DNA from: Pseudo-nitzschia pungens
Lineage: Eukaryota; Bacillariophyta; Bacillariophyceae; Bacillariales; Bacillariaceae
Direction of reading: 5' to 3'
DNA: 64,000 bases
Assembly: GCA_037355855.1 (NCBI GenBank)
Contig: CM074764.1
Location: 372,001-436,000, forward strand
Part shown: positions 53,563 to 61,770 of the stretch, piece by piece
How the letters are laid out: each line of letters starts with the position of its first letter
Numbering within the stretch: the first letter of the stretch is position 1
Notes under the pieces: generated by a model
Databases searched by the model: none
Seen by the model: only the letters and a program-made list of their open reading frames with translations
Told to the model about the DNA's origin: nothing
Position numbers and translations under genes: made by a program

Positions 53563-55286
53563 ATGGCGCTCAACACGCAAACGAAATTCCCGGTAACGAA
53601 TCAACCCAAAGCACGAAAACAAGCACAAGCACCACCGGCGGCTCGAAATTCCACGAGATCGTCGAAACCGACCAAAAGAAAATCCCGGTGGTTTCAGTCG
53701 ACGAGTCTGGCTCTCAAGCTGGCGGTGGTCGTCCCGATTTACACGCTGATCATCCTCCCCCTGACGGTCACCTACGTTGCCGGCACGGCGGCTCTTTCGA
53801 GAGTCAAGTCGATGGTCTCGTCGTCCTCCCCCGAGCCAGAAGAACCCAAACCAAAGAGGAGGAGGCTGCTGCCACCACCGGTGCCTCCGCTAGCCTCCCG
53901 GACGATTTCGTGCCCCGACCGGAGCGCAAGTACGACGTGGTCGTTTTGGGAGCCACCGGCTTTACGGGAGGACTGGCCGTCCGGCATCTGGCCAAGACCT
54001 ACGGGGCCGACAACAGACAACGACAAGAGGGCGTCAAGTGGGCCATTGCCGGACGGTCGCTGCCCAAACTGAAATCGGTCCTTTCCAAGGGTCGGAGACG
54101 ACCTGGGCGTTCCCGACCTGGAGACGCGCCGTCGACTGCATCGTCTGCGACACGTCCGATCCCTCCACCCTTCCGTCGCTGGTCAGAGACACGCGATCGG
54201 TGGCCACCACAGCGGGACCCTTCAGTTTGTACGGAGAACCCGTCGTCGCCGCCTGCGCCAAGTACGGGACGCACTACGCCGACATTACCGGCGAGACGTC
54301 CTTTGTCAAGACCATGGTGGCCAAGCACCGGGAGACCGCGAGGTTCACCGGGGCCCGGATCCTTTCGCTGTGCGGGAACGATTGCGTCCCGTGGGATCTG
54401 TCGTACAATCTGCTGGCGGACAAATTCCGGGGAGCCAATGGCAGCAAGGAAACGCTCGAGCGCGTCGAGTTTTACGACGAGTTTCTCTCGAGCGCCAGCG
54501 GCGGGACCCTCAAGACCATGTGCATGGGACTCAGGGGAGGACTGACCAAGGCCCCCGACGACAAGATCCTGCGCAAGATCGTCGGGAGCGACAAAGAACA
54601 CTCGGAAGAGATGAGCAACGAGTGCAAGCCCTTTATCAAATCCAGCGTGAGAAAACCCTGGACCTACTGACGGAGAAACCAACACGAACAACGACAACGA
54701 CAACGACGCCAGTGACGATGATTTGCTGGTGGAAGCCCCCTTTGTCATGTCGGGGGTCAACTACGAGGCCGTCGGATGGTCCCACGCGCTCCGAAGGGAC
54801 GCCAAGTGCTCCTACAAGGAAATGCAGTTGGTTCCCGATTACTCGACGGCCCTGGACGGGGTCGTGAGCCTGTTGGTGTTCTTCACGGCCTTGTCTAACC
54901 CGCTGACGGGACGCCTCTTCGAGAACTTCCTGCTGACCCAACCGGGAAACGGACCCGGAATGAAGGAAATGAACGACGACTTTTTCTTGGCGTTGACCGG
55001 GACCGCCTACGGCAGCAATGGCAGTGTGTACCAGTCGCTGTTGTACTTTGACAAGGATCCGGGCTATTTGGAAACCGCCCGGATGCTCACCGAGTGCGCA
55101 TTGTGCTTGGCACTGGAGGAAGAGGCGGTGTCGGAGCAACTGCTTTCGGGAGACGCGATTGACGATCCGAGCGAGGGAGGTTTTTTCACGCCGGGATTTG
55201 CCCTCCGCGACAGTCTGCTGAAGCGACTGGTCGACACCGGGTGCAAGTACGAATTCCGGGTGCTCAAAGAGGCGGAGCAACAATAA
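53563..55286 (+). pseudogene. saccharopine-dehydrogenase-like reductase with frameshifts
   Basis: A protein of the saccharopine dehydrogenase-like/trans-acting enoyl reductase family can be followed only by changing frame. The N-terminus from ATG 53563 (MALNTQTKF, with a membrane helix LAVVVPIYTLIILPLTV) is in one frame. The Rossmann segment RKYDVVVLGATGFTGGLAVR is in a second (shift between about 53850 and 53900). CDTSDPSTLPSLVRDTRS, GPFSLYGEPVVAACAKYG and THYADITGE are in a third, with one or two shifts between 54085 and 54130. The C-terminal half (LLVEAPFVMSGVNYEAVGW to the stop at 55286) is again displaced by one base near 54650. No GT-AG intron of reasonable size repairs these. Either it is a recent pseudogene or the assembly has local indels; the conserved residues between shifts favour something recent. 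I list it as a pseudogene provisionally. Confidence 0.65.
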
Positions 55287-55853
55287 AGCCCCAAAAAAGA
55301 GTTTAAAAAGAAAGAACCATCTTTGCGTTGAGTGTGTGCCGCATCGAAATTATTTCGTGTTGCAACCGGCAATCCTCGGAAAGCCCTGGATGGATACAGG
55401 GTACCATCATCCAGTGCATTCTGGCCCACAGGAAAGAACATCTATTGATGCATAAGGTAGAGAATACGGTAAATATAAATAATCGGTAATGTATCGAAAG
55501 TTTGAATGACCTGAAAACAGTTTGTTGAGCATCCGAATAGGAAGGCAGGTACCTTACCAGTGCAAGAGTACCTCGTGCGTTTTTGATCAAACAATAGAGG
55601 GTAATACTAGGTTCGTTCATGGGTCAATAACAAGCTTAGATCACGTACAAGCAAAAACTCAACAACAGCAACTAATGACGAGAAAAATGGAGGCAATAGT
55701 ACGCACAAACCAACAGTGATCTATCTCCTTCGAAGCAACTGTTTGAGGAGGTCGCGAAAAGCAAGTACTTCGTAATAAAGTCCCAGTTTTGTAAAAAAAA
55801 TTGCATTGTTTCTGTGTTCCCTGGTTTCACCGTGTTGGGTTGCAACGGATGGC
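55287..55853. other. convergent intergenic region
   Basis: About 570 bases between two convergent genes, no coding frame seen; presumably 3' UTRs and terminators of both. Confidence 0.5.
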
Positions 55854-58024
55854 TCAATCCTCGATCTTCAGAGGTATTCGCGGTCCACCATAGGAGTATT
55901 GGAACCGATTTTTCAGTTCATTGATTTCTTTGCGAAGCTCTTCGATCGTGTCGGAATGCTTGGAATTCTGCATGGCGATCTTGTTGAAATTATCTTGGAG
56001 CTTGACGCATTCCTTTGTTTTCTGGTCGAGCTCTTGTTGCAATCCGATCGCAATGGCCCTGCGCTTGGGCGTGGCTCGAGATGAAACATCCGCGGCAGAA
56101 GAAGACGACAAAGACAACGACCGTGCTTCTTCTAACTCGAGTTCGTGCTTTCGAAGCATTTCGTCTCGCAAATTTTGCTCCGCCTTGGATTGCTCTCGAG
56201 CTTGTTCCTCGAGAATCTGGACTTCTTGTTGGGATTGTTTCAGGCTTTTTTTCAAGGTTTCTAATTCGCTCGCAGCAGCTGCAGCTGCTGCGGATTGGGC
56301 GTTTTTCAATTCCTCTTTGTGGGTTTGCAACACCTTCTCCCGCCGTTTCTGATCGGCCTCGTCGCGATTTATGGCTTCGTTGGCGAGGCGGTCCTCCCAT
56401 TTGATGTCGGATTGAGTGCGAGCCGCATGAGCGGCTGCGGTTTTGGTTTCTTGAAGCTCCTCCCTGTGAGCTTGCAGGATCTCCTCTTTCCACTTTTGGT
56501 TTGCGGCTTCGAGATCTCTGGTCTGGTTACAGAACCGGTCTTCCCATCTGAGATCAGCTTCTTTTCGAGCCGCCGCCGCAGCTGCCAATTTGGCTTTTTC
56601 CACGTCCTCCTGGTGCTTGCCAAGTGTTTCCTCTTTCCATTTCTGGTTTGCTGCATCGAGATCTTTAGCTTCCTTGGCGATACGCTCTTCCCATTTGAGA
56701 TCGGATTGGTAACGAGCCGCAGCCGCGGCTGTGGATTTTGCCTTTTCCAGTTCCTCCTTGTGTTTGCGGGTAATCTCGTCGCGCAATTTCTGGTGGAGGT
56801 CGTTTCGATCCTTGTTGCCTGCGTTGGACTTTTCCAACATTGCTTCGAGTTTTCCGATACGAATCAGGTAGGCATTCTTTTGATTCGTTGCGGCCGTAAT
56901 TTCGCCTTGGTGTTTGATAAGCTTGTTCTGTATCTCCTTTTCCAGTTGCAGAATTTTGTCTTGTTGTAGAGTGATCTTGGCGGTGTGCTCGGCTGTCAAT
57001 TCCTGAATCTTCTCCCGCAATTCATTCGCTTCTTCAGAAAGTTTCAAGGATTTTTGATGCTCGTCTTCGAGGCCCTTGGAGAAACGGCTTTTGGCATCGA
57101 CCATCTCTCTTGTCTTTCGGACTGCCTCCGCGAAGGCCTTGCGAGTTTTTTCGATTTCTTCGGAACTGACTGTGGATTTCTCTTCCACGTCAGATCGTAA
57201 TTTGTTGCATTGCTTCTTCCAGTCATCGGTCTCCGCCTTGGCGCGCTCGCACTCGAAGTGAAGCTTCTGTATTTGGTTTCCTAGTGTCTTCCTTTCGTCC
57301 TGGTAAGCGGATTTCAACTTGCGGAGTTCAGTCTGATTTACTTTGGCCTGCTCGAACAAGCATTCCATCTCGATCACTTTGGACTGGTTGGATCTGGTCA
57401 CTTCTTCATGGCGCCTCTTCCACTGTTCAACCTCAGCGATGGAAGCATCGTACTTCGCTCTAAGTGTTTCGTAAGCTTCATCTTCTGTATCTCTGTCCTG
57501 GGCCATGGGGTTTTGCTCGTGGTTCTGCGCGACGCGATTTTCATCGTCCTTTTCTGTCTCTCGGTTGCTGTTATATACCGAGTCACTCATGATTGCATCA
57601 GGGCGTATGGAATCTCCCTCGATGTCGTTCTGGTTCTGGTTGCTCCTGCTGCTACAACTGTTCCGTTTAGTGTTATCGCTATCGTTGTTGCTGTTGCTAT
57701 CGCTAGTTCCTACCGGAATTTCGTTGTTGCCACAGTAGGGTTGAAAAGGACTTGTACCTTGCTGCAATTGAGAGTCCTCGAGCTCGACTTTGACGTCCTG
57801 ACTGCTGCTGCTGCTGCTGCTGCTGCTATTGCAACGACGTCGAGGACTCTGGTGATACCCAACATTGATTACAGACTGGTTCCGCGTATCGCTGATCCTT
57901 TTGCGACTTTGATTTCGCTGGGAGGATGGTCTCGATTCGTTGGAACCACCGTCGTGGTCCGAATTATCTGTCGGATCACCAGATGCTGGCGTGCGTCGTT
58001 CCGAGATGGTATCCTTTCGGGGGA
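55854..58024 (-). CDS. coiled-coil protein with 49-residue repeats and C-terminal PLKIED
   Basis: The stop is at 55854-55856. The frame is open upstream to about 58040, with no ATG near its start, so the 5' end belongs to another exon; a pyrimidine-rich acceptor (...cacaagtag) just before 58024 fits. The N-terminal part is Ser/Arg/Asn-rich (poly-Ser, SPRRRC). From about the middle the protein is one long coiled coil. Residues encoded at about 56300-56770 form three full and one partial copy of a 49-residue repeat (HxEEL.KAK.AAAAAAR...DLKWEDR pattern). The end, VKLQDNFNKIAMQNSKHSDTI ... IPLKIED, matches the close of the protein at 46688-48313. The function is unknown; a filament or scaffold role is inferred. 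Confidence 0.75.
56300..56770 (-). repeat. 147-base (49-residue) tandem coding repeat
   Basis: Successive units begin KHKEELEKAK, KHQEDVEKAK, AHREELQETK and THKEELKNAQ, exactly 49 residues apart for the first three intervals. Each contains an Ala-rich stretch and KWEDR or a near match. 49 residues equals seven heptads. Confidence 0.85.
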
Positions 58025-58448
58025 CTACTTGTGAAGCAGAAATGAATCCACTCTAATTCTCGAAATTCACTAAATTTTGTTTCTTTTGTTTTGTTTGTTT
58101 CTCGATCACGCGCATTGTTACTATTATCTCTGTGCTCGTCCGATGCTCTCGGTCGTCGCTGAGAATTGGAATCCCTCCCGTGTTCTGCTGCTGGTGCCGT
58201 TGATCGGCACTTTTTGTTGGCATTTGTTGGTGGAACCAAATGATTCCCTCGTCGGACTTCCTGTTGGCGTTCCGGGTTGTTCAAATCATTCACGTGGTTG
58301 GGAGACGGAGCGGATGCTCTGTGCATGTGAGGATGGTTCGGTCGGCCATCGTGAGTGCCGATGCTTCGGGGCTGTGAGCGACGGAGCGTGCAGAGCTTTT
58401 TCGTTTGCGGCCGACGCCGCGAGCGCCGCCACCACACCCCGTGACGGA
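58025..58448 (-). other. possible upstream exon of the coiled-coil gene
   Basis: A minus-strand frame here reads RRSRRRPQTKKLC, then PNHPHMHRASAPSPNH and DSNSQRRPRASDEHRDN. It could splice through a gtaaca donor to the acceptor before 58024 in the correct phase, giving a continuous Ser/Arg-rich N-terminus. The splice is inferred and no start codon is identified. Confidence 0.35.
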
Positions 58449-58853
58449 TTATTGTTGTTGGAATCTCGGTCTTTGCTTCTCGGACTCGCGGAAGGAGAGA
58501 AAGGTCTCACCGAAGGAATAGGAAACTTCCCGCGGAGAAGAAGTCGGACAACTGTTGAGCTCCATGTCGAAGTGGCGTCCCTGAAAGAGCGTATCGATCT
58601 GTTGTTCGGCCCTCCTGGCTTCGGCCCGGGTGGACAATTCCACAAAGGCTCTGTTTTTCGACCCACTCTCCGAGAGTTCATAATCGATGTTGACCACATG
58701 AAAATCGCCGTTGCGTTTTCCTTCGTTGCCCAATGAATTTTTGTTCCGTGTCAAATGTTCCAAGAAGTCCTGCTCCGACGCCTGGGGCGCAATGTTGTCG
58801 AAAAAAAGAACCGCTCCGCTGTTCATGTTGCAAGAGAGTTTCCTACGCTTCAT
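58449..58853 (-). CDS. RRM-like RNA-binding protein or exon
   Basis: From the ATG at 58853 the frame gives 134 residues beginning MKRRKLSCNMNSGAVLFFDN. It contains an RRM-like fold: LFFDNI as RNP2, then HVVNIDYELS, KNRAFVEL as RNP1, and a helix ARRAEQQIDTLF with a closing strand HFDMELN. The frame is open upstream to 59186 with an Arg/His-rich stretch. A good donor (TTCG|gtgaga) occurs shortly after the RRM, so it may be the 5' exon of the coiled-coil gene that follows on the same strand. A short independent protein ending at the stop at 58449 is the alternative. Confidence 0.5.
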   Translation of the reverse strand: MKRRKLSCNMNSGAVLFFDNIAPQASEQDFLEHLTRNKNSLGNEGKRNGDFHVVNIDYELSESGSKNRAFVELSTRAEARRAEQQIDTLFQGRHFDMELNSCPTSSPREVSYSFGETFLSFRESEKQRPRFQQQ

Positions 58854-61378
58854 TGTGGGAGACGTTACCGGCGGATGTGGGTGATGATGTTGTTGCAAAG
58901 AATTGATCTTTTGCGAGTGTTCCGCTTCGTGATGTCGCGCTGATTCCCTTCTTTGCCGCTTGCGCTCTGTCGTTTCAGAGGTTTTCCGGCAATTTTGGTA
59001 GAGAGATCTGAACGAATGAACGTTCTTTGAAGTGGCACAAGTGGTGAGGGACACGGGAGGAGCAGCGGCAGCATCCACCCCGTGTTTGTTGCTCGTTGTC
59101 GCATGTCGTCTGTCAGGGAGAAGAAGGTCGGCGGTTCTTTTTCCTTGGAATCGGACGCGTCGAGATCGACCGTGAATCGCTCCCACCTCTATGGTTTACC
59201 ATGGTGAGACTATCTTTGAGATTGTTTCGTAAGATGCCGTTCCAAGCTTTTGCTCTATCTATAGCATTGAGTATCTGATACAACTACCGTATGACAAGCA
59301 ACGGATAAGATGGATTGAAGACGGCACGTACGACTAGTAAAAATTATGATCATGGTACGTAACCTTATTGTCATTAAAATTATTTGTATCACCGCAAGTG
59401 GAAAACTGTTGTTACAGAGAACAGCACAACTTTCTTCTCTGCTATCAGTACAGCTTATACAAATTACGTGTACTTTACAAATGCCCATATTTAGTACTAC
59501 TACCTCTGAATGTTCGCAAGTAAATGTATAACGCTTTCGAGAAGTAGGACCTTCAACACTTAAACACATTTGGAGAGGGCTTTATGCATATTATCTCGGA
59601 CCAAGGTACAGTCATGCGCTGCCCACCAGGTATTTTAGCGTCTACTTAATGGAACACGACTTCATCATATTATGTTTTGATAAAAATTCATGTGAAGAAT
59701 CTAATTTTTGAACTTATGCCACTGGATGATCGAACATACACTCGACATTTTAATCCGTTTTCACATATTAGTTAATAAGTATGAAATAATTATAATTTGT
59801 TGGTCTTAAATAATAAGACATGTTGGCAATAAAGATACATGTTATTACAACAACGTGTACTAATTATTGTATGTAGTATATTTTTGGAACAATACGAATT
59901 ACGTAGTAAGGTCTACTCGTAACCGTACTTCGTATTGTTGATTGAATTCTTCTCAGAACTTCTTGCATGCTTGAGAACTAAGCTGATTGTAAAATTGTGT
60001 GCTATTGTTGAGTTTTAGAACCAAAAGGACTCAATTGAGAAACTTGTAGGTTCGATGAATTTATCTATTCGTGGAAATACTTAAGAAGACCGACTTGGTC
60101 TAATGGTCGGAATTGTATCAGAACTTCAAAAGGAGAAGGATGATCAATGGAGAAGGATGATCAATCCGTACGATTGAATAATGACTGATACTCGTGAATG
60201 AATCAGTGAGTCATGAATATAGTGTCTGTGCGTTGTTCACTTGAAGGTTGGGATTCGATCAGCAATTACTAGAGACGAGGATGAATCCCGAGTAAATAAT
60301 ACTAATGAATAACAAACTAAGGTTACTCCTCTTATTGTAATGCCGAGTAAATGCGTTGAAGGTTGTTGCAGTGACTCAGTCTCCAGGGGATCGGTGTTTA
60401 CCCACCTACCGTACGGTAATGTGATGATGAGTGTAAAGATGTTCAACATGGTGCTCAGAGGACGATGCTAAGTACAATGGTGCTAAGCAGGTTCCCTTTG
60501 TTGTAGTGAATTGTACCAGAGATACATACCTCAGCCTCCAGTAACTGTCTACAAGGTGTTAGGCTTTGTGCTAAGCACTAGGCTCAGTAACAGGCTCAGC
60601 AGCAGGCTTACAACAAGGGGCTATGGGATGCTTCCATCTATTTCTATCCTACCGGTAGGTCCTTTTTGTAGAATCTCCAGTAGTACCGGATACCTACCGG
60701 TAGCACCCCTACTAGCATACCGTAGCATGGTGCTACAGGGTTAAGGATGTGCTGTAGCGACAAGGTGACATAAAAATACTTCTTTTTATTACGTACGAGT
60801 AAGATCTTAGTACAAGTAAGGTTACTTCGTATTACATTATCTGATATCTGCGCTTGGTGCTACTACTTCGGGGCAGGGTCAACACGTACGATATACTTCG
60901 TACATTGGAACCGGATACCCGGCCCTGCAGTTAGCGCGAGCAACTTGGTGAGCGCAAGCAAGCACACGATTAAAAAAATAATAATACTAAAGCCCATGCG
61001 CTAAAGCGTAAGATACAGTGCTTTACAATATGCTAATCTAAGCCACTACGAGACAAGCGCTGTCACGAATGTTTTTCATCTCCAGGTAAGTTACGGTATA
61101 TTTCCCATCGCGTTACGGAAACAGGAACCTTCGCTGCATCCGACATAATGCACTGTGCAACTCATGAAGGATCCAAGCATGGCGCATGTTGGGGCATAAT
61201 GGTTATGTTGGTACATGTTGCAAGGAAAAGAACATCCTAACAATGATTCTCAATCAAAAAGAAAGGATGCTGGTCGTGAGGGCAGTTTTACTGTACATTG
61301 AAGACCCCTGGATCAAATAATTACTTCCTTGCTAATATTGCTCCACCGTCACAACATTCTCTCTTCGATAATGTTTCT
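58854..61378. other. intergenic region before the right copia element
   Basis: No supported gene beyond the possible 5' extension of the RRM frame. There is a perfect 17-base tandem duplication (ggagaaggatgatcaat at 60132-60148 and 60149-60165), motif copies at 59360, 60318 and 60816-60825, and a local gctcagtaac/gctcagcagc repeat near 60590-60610. Confidence 0.5.
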
Positions 61379-61674
61379 TGTTGGAGATGTGCCTTAGGTG
61401 GATGATGAGAGAATGGGCATATAGGTATGGATGGTATGAGACCGGTGACGAGGCATTAATCCTCCAGATCAATGACGTAACCTATCGCCAGCTCACATTC
61501 CAAATGGGTTGAACATACCGGATGGCATCAAGGAAATCATCTCTTCGCACCCATAGTTTAATTACTTGTATCTAACCAACAGAGTTAATTGTGCTCTTTA
61601 AGGTTTTCGTAGATTTCCTGCTGAATTCAACATACAAGTAATTAAACTACCGGTATTTGGAATATCTTCCAACA
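61379..61674 (+). repeat. probable 5' LTR of the right copia element
   Basis: The segment begins TGTTGGAGAT and ends ATCTTCCAACA, near-perfect inverted ends of the TG...CA type. It ends 96 bases before the gag ATG at 61771. Inside it, an 18-base sequence at 61554-61571 is repeated as its exact reverse complement at 61632-61649. Alternative left ends at other TGTTGG positions (61187, 61206) cannot be excluded because the 3' LTR lies beyond the window. Confidence 0.5.
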
Positions 61675-61770
61675 GAAACCACCACAGCGTTTCGATCATT
61701 GCACGTCGAGTAGATCGAGATCCTCCGCGCAATACAGAAGCTGTAGCAGTAGATGACACCATCCTCCAGC

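Noticed and set aside
54647..54712. 66-base GT-AG intron to repair the last frameshift in the reductase
   Set aside because: Its length is a multiple of three and leads into an in-frame TGA, so it does not restore the downstream frame.
60085..60125. tRNA-like D-arm (tggtctaatggtcgg)
   Set aside because: It resembles the D-arm of some tRNAs, but no anticodon stem, T-arm (GGTTCGA) or acceptor pairing follows.
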